The notes under the pieces: generated by a model
What the model saw: only the letters and a program-made list of their open reading frames with translations
Database searches by the model: none
What the model was told of the DNA's origin: nothing
Part shown: positions 14,301 through 27,133 of the stretch, piece after piece
How the letters are laid out: every line of letters starts with the position of its first letter
Position numbering within the stretch: the stretch's first letter is position 1
Assembly (NCBI GenBank): GCA_000499405.2
Contig: HG738139.1
Location: 12,114,398 to 12,178,397, forward strand
Length of the DNA stretch: 64,000 nt
From: Onchocerca volvulus
Taxonomy: Eukaryota > Nematoda > Chromadorea > Rhabditida > Onchocercidae
Direction: 5' to 3'
Position numbers and translations under genes: made by a program

Positions 14301-17300
14301 AATAATAATTTAAAATTACTTAAAATTAGTGAAATTATTTAAAATAATTATTTATATGGATAAAAATTTAAATGTTCATTACTACTACCCATATAATTTT
14401 GCAAGTTCTTCATTGATTGTTTTCAAATTTGTAAAAAAAAAAAACTGTTACATTTTAATAGAAGCGTGTTTTTACATAGATTTATTTACTTTTTTTCTTA
14501 TCTAACAGATAAAAATAAATGAACGGATTGAATTTATTGTTCGCGCCAATTTTTTGCATTCACCGGAACCGGCCAGATGAAAATGCGGCCGATCCAGTTA
14601 GTTATTTCTTCGATGTTAAGGCTTCTTTTCATCTTTGATCACAAACTTCTCAGTAATTTTCTAATCTAATTTAGGATTTTACTTCATTTTATCAGCTAAT
14701 TTATGAAATTAACCCATAAAATTAACCATAGAATGATCGAGAATAGCTGAAGATGTGATTGAACTAACAGAAGCCATACTACTATCCATCGATAGTACCG
14801 TTGATTGTATTGTTGTTGTTGTTGGTTCTGTTGACATTGCTATATTACTTCTACCAGCAATTGCAGGAATTGCTGATCGGATTAACTTCTATAAATAACG
14901 AAAATATAACTCGTTTTTCCATGTAGAAATGTGAAATGAAAGCTACAAAAATAGAAATACGGCCAGATAAGTTACGGTTTATTTAATACGGAAATGCGGA
15001 AACGAGAATTATGAGGATGAAATGCGGCCGGATAGATGATAATTCGAGCAAAAAATTTAGAGAATCATCATGAAAATATCATTGTATTTCATTTAAAAAA
15101 AAAAAATTCCATTAAAAAAAATTTCAAAAAATTCATGTATTAAAAAAAGATTTTCTAAAAAAAAAAAAAAAAAAAAAGAAAAATTTCATAGGATAAGTTT
15201 TATATTACATATAAGTGGAAAATTAGAATAATCAATTAAATAGCGAAAGAAACGGAAAGATAACATAATAACCTATCTTAACACCTGGAAAATCAATACA
15301 TTTATGCTATATTAGCAATAGTAGACATATCATCATATAACAATCCAAAATTTATTAAATTGAGGATAATTTAGAATTATTAATATTGATTTCACATAAA
15401 ATATTACTAGTTCTTCTGGGGAAAAAACTTATTTTAATCAAGTTTTCTTGATAATGAATCAATGAATCATATTTTTAAAATGAGCTATAATCTATCTATT
15501 CGACCGTATTTTGATTGTCATTTTTAATAAAATTATAAAATTCACAGCGAAAAATGAACAAAGAAAAAGGATTAAAGATAGATCCGGATGAAAAAAAAAA
15601 TCTCCAGGAAATAAATAAAGCAGTGAAAATTGTTTCTTTTTGAAATCAACAATAACATCACAAAAGTTTTAGTGATATTGAGTGATAAGCTTCAAGTTGA
15701 ATATCCTTTCATCTCATTATCCGACAACACCCTTCCAGGAATATGTCTTATTTTATAAATTCGAAAATTAAAATCGTCGAGGATTAAAAAGTTTTTGATT
15801 TTTTCGGAAAAAAAAAACGAAAGTGTGAAATTTTATTTGAGAATGATTTTGAAATGTGAATTTTCAGTTCTGCTGAGTTTGATAAACAAAAAATTCGAAA
15901 AATTTAATTGCAATGTCACTTCAGATGTAGCCTCAAAAATGCTCAGTTGGGAAAGAGAAAAAAGTTCTGACGAGAAAATTAACCTCAATATCTGATAAGA
16001 TTTTTCAAACTTTCGATTTTTTTCGAAATGAAAATCCAAATAATTCAAACTTTTGGAGTGGAATAGGCTGATGGAAAAGTCAATCTCAAATGTAACGCAT
16101 CGTTGAATTCATTCAAAATATTTTTAAAGAAGGATTTCAAGGAAAATAAGACATAAATCTGAAATTCATCACGAAAATGACGTTCGAAAAAATCGAATAT
16201 GATTATTTAAAAAGTAAATTTCATAATTTTAATTGAATGACTAAATTTACGAACTAAATTCATTTTTGATTTCAATTTAACAGCAAAATTTAACTTTAAT
16301 ATTGAAAATAACACGTAAAGAAGTTGTTGGGATATTTTGCAAAATTTAACGAATCATTTCGGAAAAAAAAGCCATTTTTTTTTGTAATTACAAGAAATAA
16401 ATTTTTTAAGTTTTCGATTTCAGATGAAAATCGATCTGATTCAAATTTGTGAGATTTAACAGGCTTGAATAACAGGATTTTGACGAAATTAATAAACAAT
16501 TTGAAGAGAAAATAATTTTGGCAATGACTTGTTCATTGAGATTGAAAATTTTCAAATAATTTGCAATAATTTGCAAATTAAATATTCAAAAAATAATGAA
16601 AATCTAAAATATGTTGAAATATGAAGAAAATGAATCAAAAAAGTATTCAATTTAAGGACTACCAGTTGTTAGAATAATAAATATAAAAATGTGACGATAA
16701 GAATATTTAGTGATAAGAAAATGACGATTATCATTAATAGAATCTATTATGATAATTAATTTTCAAAATCCTCAAAAATCAAAATTCTCGGAAGAAATTT
16801 ACAAAAAAAAAGTCTACGAAAATCAAATTAAAATTAAAAAATTATGATAAAAAAGTTTTAATAGAGGTAAGAAATAGTTTTAGGTAAAAATAAATCCTCA
16901 ATATCTAATTGTTAAGATTTTATTAAAATTATTATGAAAGAAGAAAAACTAACTTAGAAAAAAAAAAAAAAACTTTTCAACAAGAATTCGATAAATAATT
17001 GAGGAAAAACAAGCACGAGTATTTACAGCAATCGTTTAAAGTTATTGATGAAAAAAAAAAGTTTTCTTTCTTTCCTTCTCTCTTTCGAGGGAGAGAGAGA
17101 GAGAGAGAGAGGGAAAATTGATGAATGAGTATTTTTCGAAAACAACTGAGATTTACTAATCTTTGAACTCAATTTTCGGTTAACATTTTGTTTTTCAAAG
17201 AAAAAAAACGAAAAAAACAAAATGTTTTGGTGTACTTTTGAGCTTTTGAAATGTTTTGATAAACAAATATTGGCGCAATGAATACAAAGGCGAATTGCGC

Positions 17301-20300
17301 CGAAATTTTTCAATTTCCATGCTCATTTCACTTTTTTTTGAAAAGTGAAAAATTTCATAAAATCGTAATCGAGAAGGAGAAAAAGATAAAAGTAGAAAAA
17401 TGAGAAGAGTTTAATTTTGATTTCAATAATCTTTAAAATCCTTTTTCTTATTTACAAATGGCCTAGAAATAGAAATATTTGAATAATCTCGAGAAAGATT
17501 ATTAAATTTCTAACATTTAGATTTTTATAGCTTTTTAATCGAGAAATTTCTTGAATTTTCAACTGATATTTAGGATTGCACTTCTTTATTAACAAAAGAT
17601 ATGATCAAATTTGACCTAAAAGTATTTGATAATCTTCCAAATGATCAATTAAATTCTTAATAGTTGAATTTTTATTAGTTTTTTAAATTGTTTGAAAAGT
17701 TGTTGTTAAAATTTTGATACAAAATCGTAAAAACAAACTTCTTCTCGCTTTGATAAGACAGGTATTTGTTGTTGTAACAATTCTACTTTGTACAAAGGCG
17801 CAAATATACCATGTTGTGGTGCGCAATGGAAATATGCGATACCTAAAATATAACAAAAAGAAAAAAAACTTTTTTTTAAAATGGATTTTTTTATTTTTGC
17901 TCAGCAATTTTCCTTTTTAGAATTTGAGAAAAATAAAAATTTTGGAAAAATAAGCAGAATTGTGATGGCCTATAGTAATTAACTCTATCAATCAGAATTC
18001 TGAAAAATATTTTGGATATGATTTAAATGTATCTAATTACCCAGCATTAATTAACTTTGAATGAGATAGGGAATTCTCGGAAATGAAGACTACTTTGGAT
18101 TCGATCCAATATAAGCGCCTAATTAACTAACATTAATTAACTCTGAAAGAGAAAGAGGATTCCTGAAAACAAAGAGTATCTTTGGATTGGATTTGAATGC
18201 AAGCATCTAATCAAGTATCATTAATTAATTCTGAATGAGGGAGAAAATTCGTAAAAACAAAGAGTATTTTGAGTTCGATTCGAATATAAGTATTTAATTA
18301 GTTGACATTAATTATATCCGAAATAAAATACTGTTAAGAAGAAGGATGAAGACAGTAAAAGTAATTTTTTCATATTAAATTAATTTGTTCTTTTCTGCAA
18401 AAAGTTATGTTCAATTTTAATACAAACTAGAAAATAAAGTTTTTAAAGAGAGCATTTTAAATTATTTCTTTCCCATTTTAGCTTTTTCATCCTTTCAATA
18501 TTCCTTGAAATTTCAAAAATATCAAAAATTGATACAGAAACTGGCTAATTCAATGATTTTTCGAAATGACTGAAAAATGAGAAATGAATTTCTCATTTTA
18601 ACTAAAATTCAACAATAATTTTCATAAGTTAAAGATCTTAAAAATATTTAGTAAATTATTAACTTTTTTTCCCCTGAATAATGATTATTGTTTCAATTAA
18701 AAATTTCATTTCTAATTCTAACAATTCTAACCGAATTATCTACCTATTGATTTTTATTTGATATTTGATTTTTTTAGTATTTATATTTTCAGTAGAATTT
18801 ATTTGAATTTCAAAAGTGAAATTATAAACTGCTTTGGGATCAGACAACCATTTGATCCAAACAAACTGAAATGAACTTTTTTGCCGCAAAAAACTTCTAC
18901 AGATGACTTAACCTATTAACAATGCAAATCGATTGATCCTGCAACTCTAATTAATCCTTGTCTCTTGTCCTAATTTAATTTTGTCAAAATATTTTTCAAT
19001 TTTATAAACTTTTTTTTCTTCAGAACTTATCTGAATGTTAAAGAAGATGAATTGCAAACCTTGATAGGTACCATCATGTTTTCCTTCAGGTTGATCCAAT
19101 TCGATACCACAAAAAATACCTGCTTTACCTTCAACTGGACCAACATACATCAATGTACCAGCACCTACTCGTCCTACGATTACTTTTTTGCCCACATCCG
19201 TCCTGCTAATCAATTTACCTTCGTTTGAAACCTGAAAATATACAAAATTCATGAAATACAAAAAATACATTCAAATCTATTCTTCCTAAAAAAAAAAAAA
19301 TTTCAATTATTACAATTTGAATACACTTCTTGTACGAATTTCAATTCATTTGCGCAATTTTTAATTATTTTATTAATTTATTAAAAAAAAAAAAATTGAA
19401 TTTTTTCTTATCGATATTTTTCTGGAAAATATATACGATAGATATTATCGATCTCGATAATATGTGAAATAGATATTATCAAAAAGTTATCACAAAAAAT
19501 ACATGAAATAGATATTATGGACATTTATGCCAAAAATATATGAGATATGAGGTATGATCGATACTTTTCTCGAAGATACGATAAATAGATATATATTATC
19601 GATTGGTATTTCGAAAATACGTAAAATAATTTATTCATTCTAATCAGAAATAGAATCGATGATATGATTATTCTAGGAGCACATAAAATGATTATCAATT
19701 TTTTTACATCTTTCAAAAATCAAATAAAACCAATAAAACCAACAAAACCAACAAAACCAACAAAAACCTATTTCCTTATTTTGTTTAGGAAATGATTTTT
19801 TTGGAATTAAAGAATGATTTCTGATTATTTGAAATGATAACATGAATCTATATGTGACGCTTAATTAAATTTAGCTAATAAATGAAAAGTTGCGATATTT
19901 CTTTCCAGAACTTTGTTGTCAACAATTTTTTCTCACAAACTTGTTGATATCAACTTGTCTCATTATTATTCATTTCTTCAATTTTTAGATTCCTCTTTTC
20001 CAAGATTCCAAGTTTCCAAGATTCTAATTTAGATAGCTTATCTGAAACTTAGCTAAAATTCTAATCTAGAATCTTGGCTAACACCATATTTAGGAAATCT
20101 TAGCTAAATCGCTACGACTATCTGTTCGATTTATCAATACAAACTCGTCCATGGACAAAAGTACTGACTATCATTAAATGACAGTGATTTTAAAGAATCG
20201 AGAGGAATAAGTTTGCGAGTGATAGGAAATACTGATAAGTTGAAACAGAATGAATGATAAGTGACCTAAGTAATTTCAGGTCACGGACGTATACATCGAA

Positions 20301-23300
20301 GGGTAATTAGCGGACACAGAGATGAAATAATTTGTCGTATTTCAACTGTTTAAATCACAAAATGTTTTTTAATTCCTCCGAAAAAAAAACAGTTTTTGAA
20401 AAATAAATGAAACTAGGATGCAATTGTGCGTTCTTCCTAGGCCAAAAATACTTTCAGGAAATTAGCCCATTGCTATAACGATGGCCTAAATGGCCTAAAT
20501 GGATTAGATTTATGTATATATTAGTATGCCTACTTAATCATGTATAAAAGCATTTATTTTTTTTTTTTTAAGAGATCTTAGTAAATTTCTAGGCCCAATA
20601 TCTTTACCATATGACAATTTCATGTTTAGATTTCAAAATAATGATAAGAGTTTCGACTAAAAAACGGTCAAGAAGCTTAATTCGTCAGTTATTTCAATTC
20701 TTTTTCTTAGTTTTAAAAAATGAAATCAATAAGTTAAGCATCGAAGTCATCCATTAACATTTCAAAATGATGAATTAACTTTTTTAAAAAAATTATGATA
20801 AAATTTCCGATCAAAAATTAGCTAAAAAATATTATTCCGAAATCATTCAATCATTTTTTTCTTAATTCTAAAAAAGAAATAAGAAAACAAACTAAAAGTA
20901 AAACTTAAATGATTAATCAAGAATTAATCACCAAAAATCAATCAATCGTTCAATAATGAATCATTTTGCATCTCTCGATTGTTACGATTGTGATTTCACA
21001 TCATTTTAGATCAAAATTTTAGTTTTTTTTTTTTTCAGATCTATCAAATTTATCAATAATATCCGATGTTTTGATAATATCATATTATCAATATTTGGAA
21101 CGGAATTAATAATTATTAAACTTGAAGAATTTTGTTATCAATAATGTAATAAATTTCATCATAAATAATGCTACTTTCAGAATTGATAAGATTAAAGATA
21201 AGAGTTATTACCTTATCACTCGTAGATTTATGCATTCCAAGTTATCACAATTTTTTTGCCACTATACAATAACTGAAAAATATAAAAATTTACATATATA
21301 ATTGAAAATTTTTTCAAAAAACGTAACATTTTAGCAAAATTGAGAAAAAAAAAGATACTATGAGGTTTTAGTGCTGATAACAAACATTTTAACGATAAGA
21401 TAAGAGCATCTTATTGTATGAGTTCTTATCACCTTCTAATTAAGCAAAAAAAAAAATAATTAAAATTTAAGGAAGATAAATGGAAAAATAAATAAACAAT
21501 AAGTAATGAAACAAAGAAGAAAACAAATTATGATAAATAAACAAATAAGGATAATTTCATTATGAATTTAAATAATTAAAAAGCAAATTTTAATTATTTA
21601 AATTCGGATAATCGTAAAAGATTAAAGTAGTAGCAGTTGCTACCTGGTACCATAACAAGATTGTGACGAGGAGGTTCAATGAATAATGGAAAATCGATTT
21701 CCAAAATAGTACATCTACGACTGCCTGCAAACTAATATTTATTTATTGCCGGCTGACAGAAATTAGAAATCTCCAAATATTTTATTTTTACTAAATTTAA
21801 TTAAAGACTAAAATTCAAATAATCAAATTGATGAATACGAATACTTGAAAAATTAATTAAACAATCAGTTTAGGCGTAAAAGTAGACAACTAAGCAAAGA
21901 ATAAAGTAATTCTAAAGGAAATTTTTGAATTGAATTTTTGAAAGAATTAAAATATTCGGCATATTTAAAATTTCAAAAGCTGAATTTTCGTGATTGCAAA
22001 ATTTACACAGCGATGAAATACAAATAGATCTAATGGTTCAATTTATTTGTAATTTTTTCTTTTTTTTTTAAATGAAGAAAATTGATTATATAATGGAATT
22101 TTTGAAATTTTAATTTCTACACAATTAAAAAAATTTACGGAAGGAATTGAAAAATAAATTACTTAATCAATGATGATGTATTTTGTAAATTGTTTCACGT
22201 ATCAAAAAATCTTCCTACAAAGTACACAAAATGCCTATTAATCAAGTAATTTACATTGATAATTATTTCAAAGTTTTAAGAAATTCTACTGAAAATATTT
22301 TTTATGTATTAATTTAAGTATTTAAGTAATTTTACGAAACACTTAACAATTAAGTAAACCTTTTCTTTGCTGATGATTTCTTTACATGTTAAGAAGTCTT
22401 ATTGCAAAATATCTCTAATTACAAAAAATATCTAATTAGTATAAAATATCTAATTACAATATTGATGATTGTTTCACGTGTCAAAGAATCCTCAAAATAT
22501 CTAATAATCAAACAACGTTCAACTAAATCACGTACGTCTGGAAGGTTCACGTGCTATTCTGGCAATAGAAGTGGAAACGGAAACTTTTCGATACTCAAAT
22601 GAAACATATGCAATACAGAGTGGGAAAGGCTTTCTTGGCTCATTATCGCTTCGATCGAATTAACAAATTAGAAGGGCCCGGAAATATTTGGCCAAGCGAC
22701 GAATATTTTGAGGACACAAAGTGACACAATATGAAAGTCAATACTTATAATTTGATGCGGTGCATTTAGAAATGAATAAATAAATAAAATGATAAATTTA
22801 CAATAGAAATCATACATCTCTCTGAGAGAAAAAAATTGATTTCAAATTTGATTACATTTACTTATTTGAAAAACTTCTTCGAACTATTATTTACATTTGT
22901 TGAAATTAGGCGGAAATTTGATCAAAACTCTCGATAAAAAATTGGAATTCAAAAACTTAAAGATGTCGAATGACGTTGTACAAAATTAATTTGATCAGCA
23001 AAAATTTGAATTGATAATAGTTATCAGTCTGGACGTATCATTTTTCCGATCTTTTTTCTTTTTCATTTTTGAAAAGTTTATTAAATGCTTCAAAATATCA
23101 AAAATATAGAAGAATGCTAAAAGTTTTGAAAAAAAAAAAAAAGATAAAAAGCTCCTCTAGCTATGCCATATTAACCAGGCCATATATGACATTGGACTTT
23201 TAAGCTTCATTTCAATTTCAAAACTCTAATCGAAATCGTTTCAAAGTTTTGGCTTCATTTTCAGAACATCCCGAAATATGTCAATTTTAATTAAAATAAC

Positions 23301-24742
23301 CTAAAAATATGTCAATTTTGATTAAAACCTTAAAAAGGTAAGAAATAAAGCAATCAACCGTCATAAAAGCATAGCCTAACTGATTCTAATTAATCTAACA
23401 TACTTGCAATAATTCAACTGGCAATAATCGATCTTGGCTACTTCTACCAATTAAGGCTTGAAAAAAGCAGCCAAATCGATTTTGTAGCAGCTGAATAAAG
23501 AATAAATGGATAAACGAGCAATTTTTGTTGAAAGGAATGGAGAGGAAATTTTTTAAATTACTTTAGGAATGGAATAATCGATATGTGAACCAAATTGTGT
23601 ACTTTTTTTTTTTTCGGATTAATCTTTAATCAAATTTTGCTCACAAAAATAAATAAATACTGAAATAAATGATCAATAATTCATTTCTTTTGTTTAAGAT
23701 ATTGCTTAAAACTTGGAATTTACCTAATTTTTTTGAAAATTTTGAAATTTTTTTTGGTTTAAATACAATTTTTTTTTTTTTTTTGAAAAATTCCAACTAA
23801 TAACTAATACATGCAACATTTAACGATTAATCGATATGCTCTTATCTTCCAAGGTAAATTTCACACTCCAAATCAATATTTCAATGATTTTTAAAACTTG
23901 CAATTCAATCAATGAGAATCAATAATTACTTTTTTTTCTTTTAATTTAAAGAAAAGAATCAGAAAACAGCGCCAAACTTTTGCGTCATTCGTCAAAATAT
24001 TGAAACTTTTTCCAGCAAAATTTCAGGCTTATATAAATTTAATTCAAACTAAAATTTTATTATTCCGTAAGTTAAGTTAAATGTTTGTCATGCGGAATTA
24101 CTTTCATTAGTAAGTTGTAAGTTGAAACTACACATTCATCCATCCAAAGACTGATTTTCAGAAACGGAAAAAATAAAAATTTATTTGAATAAAATTAATT
24201 TCAAAATTTTAAGAATCCCTGACATTGTTGACATTCTGCATTTCCTTTTTTTGATTGAAATCTTTTTCTTTTTTTTTCTTTTTTTTGAAAAAAGAAATAA
24301 TGTCGCATTTTTCTTTTCTTTCCAGATAATTCTGATTCAGAATTCATTAAGCAGGAAGACTCAAAACGTGCTTAAAGTTAATTTTACTGATTTGAATGGT
24401 ATAAATTTAATTTGAAATAATGTAAATTTAATTTTCAATTTTAATTAAGAATTCGTTAATAAGCAAAAAGATTCAAAATGTGATTTCAATTAACTTCACT
24501 GATTTCAATAACATCTAACGCATTCATTCGTCTAATTTCAATGTGCTTATGGTAAAATATTACGAAGTTCGATTTTAAATTATAAATTCAAATTTTAATT
24601 TTATTTTTACATTTCTAAATTTGGTGATATATTCAGACAAATAAACAGTTTTTGCGAGAAGGAAGGGCCTATTGATAGGCTCCAAAAGATGGGCCATGGA
24701 TTGTTCGACTAAAAATTGATAGCAGATAAGATTTGTTTCCAT
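396..24742 (-). CDS. CAP-Gly domain protein, about 750 aa, 16 proposed exons
   Basis: Proposed exons, transcript order: 24742-24611, 23490-23404, 22593-22536, 21724-21644, 19231-19060, 17842-17739, 14888-14727, 12235-12167, 11408-11321, 10807-10365, 9863-9684, 9552-9333, 3859-3641, 2453-2343, 847-740, 418-396. From 19231 to 740 every junction is GT-AG and phases agree. The CAP-Gly domain is split over exons 5-6: it has GKHDG (family GKNDG), GIFCGIELD and the closing FHCAPQHGIFAP. By family knowledge, CAP-Gly domains bind the C-terminal EEY/F of tubulin and EB proteins, so a cytoplasmic microtubule role is inferred. The tail is low-complexity: Thr/Ser (exon 7), Gln-rich acidic (exon 10), Lys/Pro-rich (exons 11-13), very basic at the end, with no coiled coil seen. 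Weak points: exons 1 and 16 are inferred from phase only; exon 3 has a poor acceptor; exon 4 to 5 needs an alternative site (donor at 21651, or acceptor 13 nt inside exon 5). C. elegans M01A8.2 is a candidate relative, unchecked. Confidence 0.72.
2158..2188 (+). promoter_or_regulatory. Cluster of three nuclear-receptor half-sites
   Basis: GGGTCA at 2158-2163, AGGTCA at 2168-2173 and AGGTCA at 2183-2188 lie in one orientation, in the intron following exon 2453-2343 of the CAP-Gly gene. AGGTCA is the classical nuclear hormone receptor half-site; binding here is inference. Confidence 0.35.
5335..5625. repeat. Degenerate minisatellite, unit about 30 bp
   Basis: About nine imperfect copies of a unit close to TTAATCGATAACTTATGATT, with spacing of 25-35 bp. 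It lies in the 5.5-kb intron between exons 3859-3641 and 9552-9333 of the CAP-Gly gene. No reading frame is preserved. Confidence 0.7.
7215..7490. repeat. Degenerate repeat, unit about 30 bp, with fortuitous ORF
   Basis: Roughly nine copies of a unit like AAATTCAGATCTGCAGAAAT with alternating ATGCAAGT / ATGTAAAT linkers. Because the unit is near 30 bp, the plus-strand frame stays open for 100 codons (7234-7536) and reads as a repeated K-F-x-F-A-E-M-Q / N-S-D-L-Q-K-C motif. Intronic to the CAP-Gly gene and antisense to it. I judge it non-coding. Confidence 0.7.
8341..8394. repeat. (TA)n microsatellite
   Basis: Two runs of alternating TA separated by a short A/T-rich break, in the same large CAP-Gly intron. 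Confidence 0.9.
10087..10135. repeat. Imperfect inverted repeat, ATGCGGATAAG arms
   Basis: The left arm AACATGCGGATAAG (10087-10100) is answered by CTTATCCGCATTGTT (10121-10135), with about 20 bp between. A nearby ATACGGATAA precedes it. It lies in the intron between exons 10807-10365 and 9863-9684. Related GCGG(CC)GAT words recur at 14.58, 14.96 and 15.02 kb in another intron of the same gene, so this may be a relic of a small dispersed element. Confidence 0.55.
12250..12718. repeat. Four tandem copies of a ~117-bp unit beside an exon
   Basis: Copies begin near 12257, 12370, 12489 and 12603. Each has a GAATTTGCTTNTATTAAA start, a T-rich middle, CAGAATTTGAAAGA, and an end like GATCAATAAATGATATTTCA. 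The array sits directly upstream (in transcript sense) of the 69-nt exon 12235-12167 of the CAP-Gly gene. Confidence 0.8.
17739..19231 (-). other. CAP-Gly domain (two exons)
   Basis: Exon 19231-19060 gives the first two thirds of the domain: a basic lead-in, VIVGRVGAGTLMYVGPVEGK, then GIFCGIELDQPEGKHDGTYQ. Exon 17842-17739 supplies the end, IAYFHCAPQHGIFAPLYKVE. The intron is in phase 1 and splits a Gly codon. The core GKNDG is present as GKHDG, and the aromatic positions that contact the EEY/F tail are mostly conserved (YFHC, GIFAP). After it the chain runs into a Lys/Arg/Glu stretch and a Ser/Thr-rich region typical of CLIP-like linkers. Confidence 0.9.
18000..18315. repeat. Degenerate ~88-bp tandem repeat, about 3.5 copies
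   Basis: Each copy contains ACATTAATTAACTCTGAA, then a GAGA-rich stretch, GGATTCNNGAAAACAAAGAG, and TTTGGATTCGATTNGAATNT. It lies just upstream, in transcript sense, of exon 17842-17739, so it sits inside the intron that interrupts the CAP-Gly domain. Confidence 0.75.
19725..19768. repeat. (AAAACCAAC)n short tandem repeat
   Basis: Five to six near-identical AAAACCAA(C/T) units in the intron between exons 21724-21644 and 19231-19060 of the CAP-Gly gene. Confidence 0.85.
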
Positions 24743-27133
24743 TTCTACAGCCAAAATGAATGCATCGGAAGATTTCTCAAGAGAATTTTACAAGTTCCAG
24801 CAATTTATGGACAAATGAGCCAAACAGCTAGCCTAAGAATATCGAAAATTTCATGAAATTTTAGCCTAGCCGATATGCCAATAAAATATTATTAACAAAA
24901 GTTTTCGTATAATATCGTTTAATTTCAATTCTTCAATAGTTTCATAGTAATTTTTCTCATTATTTATATTAGTAATACAACTATCAAGTAAATAATTCTC
25001 ACGAAGTATACTTATGAAATCAAAAATTACAACTTAATTGGAAAAATAAAAAATTTAAAAATTTTGAAACAGTAAATTTGCACAAAGCACCAACAATCGA
25101 AAAATGATTAAAATTTGTCAAAATTCGATAATTCAAAATATTGAGTTTTCCAATTGCCAGTTCAGTTCGGATTTTTGATTTCCAATTCTGATTCAAATTT
25201 CGAAAATATTGCACTTCTCACAGATGCCATAGCTATTATTCGTTTAAAATAATTTTTTTCTTCTCGAGTAAAACCCCCCAAAAAATAGGGTTTGAAAAAA
25301 TTTAACATTAAAAATGCTTAACGTTACTAGTAGAATTTCATGAATATTATTTCACGTAATTTACGCATATTTCGTAAGTGTGTGAAAAATTCAGTCAATA
25401 AATATGCACAATAAAATTTTTTTTTTCTTTTATAAGATAAAAAATAAAATAAAACTTAATTTGAAATTCGTTTGAAATTAAAAAACAGCTTCCGAATCCT
25501 ATAAAGTAAGATTAAAAAAGTATCGGATATAAAATCTCATTAAATTCAAAAAAGCAGTTTATTTTTTAACAAAAAATGAATGCAAATTTTACGAAAACGA
25601 CACAATAGTTAGCCTAAATGTAGACAAAAAAAAAGTAAAACTTAAAATTGTGACACTTGGCTAAAGTGGAAACTTGGCAACTAGAATGTATTTCGTTGAA
25701 GAGCCATAATCTAGAATAAAATATTCACCTAATTGAAGTATAATTAAAGAGAAAGTAGAGACACTTCATTTTTCAGACATACTTTAAATTTTAAGAACCC
25801 GACTACCATAATCCATCAGAAAGATGAAAAGAATAAATAAAAATTTTTGCTTAGAGAGGAAGCTTGAAATGGAAAAATTTTTTTTTTTTCATCCAAATTT
25901 TTCATTCCTTTCGCGGACGATTCCCTGAAAATGCCTAATCGATAAAATGTTCCTCAGCTTCTATTAATGATTTCACTCACAATGTACACCACCATCAATA
26001 TATCGATTTTTTTTTTTGAAGCCTGAAAGCTTAGGTTTACGGCTCAAATCCTTGGCCTATAATCTCCCGCAAATATGTCGTCAACATGCATGCATGACTT
26101 AACACGTATCGTTTGACGTATTATTGCCAACTTGTTAAGATAATTGTTCAATAGAATACTTTTAAATTGCCGGATTTCCCCTCCGGAATAACTGAACCGG
26201 ATGATGAATGATGAAATTTAAAATTTTCATTAAAGAATTACTAATTTTAAAACTAGGATGTTTCAACTACATAAAAAGATAAATTGACGTGTCTTAATAA
26301 GGATGAATAATTTGATATTGATAAATGACAATTGTCATTTTCAAAATTGATCATAGATTTACTTATATTTGACCGATATTTGCTGGAATTTTTCGTCTCA
26401 AAAATATTATAAAAATCGAAATAATATAAAAAATTAAGCAAAGAATGCTATTTATGAAATAAGTAGAATTAAAAGAATAAGGAAAAAACTAAAAATATAA
26501 CTTAACTGTATAAATTCATATTTATAAATGAGTTAAAGACTCTTTCTTTTCCGTTTTTTTTTTCTTTTTTTTGCCATCTAACTTCATAATTACTATATAA
26601 AATTTTCCTGAATGAATTTTCGTAAAGGCTATAGAATTTCCTTTTTTACGTCTATATATAGTAAAATTAAGGAAATTTTTTTAGCCATCATTAGCTTCAC
26701 TATATCAACATTTTAGAAAAGCATTCCATAAAATTTGAAAGTTCGATTTTGCACTTTTTTTTTAACTTAAAAAAAATATATAACTAATTTTTTGAGATTT
26801 AAATTTTGATTTTATTATCATAAAAGACATACATTGTGTTAAATTTTAAAAAATTCAAATTTTCATTTCATTACCACACACAAAAAATTTAAAATTCTAT
26901 CAATTATAAGAAACTATAAAAGTATTATCGAATATTGATTACTATTGAACAAAGAACGATATAATTTAAAATTTCAGGCCGTAGTTTGAGATTTCAAAGA
27001 CTGTTGTCCTACATAGTTTAGTGCATCTATTCAAGAGAAATTCTTTTATCACATTTGCTCTCAAACGGTCATGACTTATTTTGTAAACAAGATGGTCATG
27101 ACTTATTTTGTAAACAAGATGAAGTTATAAAAG
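24743..27133. other. Intergenic: CAP-Gly 5' flank and TRPM 3' flank
   Basis: No further coding exon can be supported. A patch at 26.05-26.20 kb is richer in G+C than its surroundings and could be promoter sequence or an unrecognised leader exon. A 20-codon plus-strand frame at 24756-24818 begins after a TTTCTACAG-like acceptor but is too short to support. The rest is A/T-rich with homopolymer runs. Confidence 0.5.
27067..27120. repeat. Perfect 27-bp tandem duplication
   Basis: Two identical 27-bp units, 27067-27093 and 27094-27120, starting GGTCATGACTTATTTTGTAA. They end 14 bp from the stop codon of the TRPM gene (27134-27136 on the minus strand), so they probably lie in its 3' UTR. Confidence 0.95.

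Noticed and set aside
17714..17920. 68-codon plus-strand ORF over the second CAP-Gly exon
   Set aside because: Antisense shadow; the minus strand gives the conserved FHCAPQHGIFAP.
20275..20315. Plus-strand mini-exon between TTTCAG and GTAATT
   Set aside because: Only about eight codons, antisense to the CAP-Gly gene, no partner exon.
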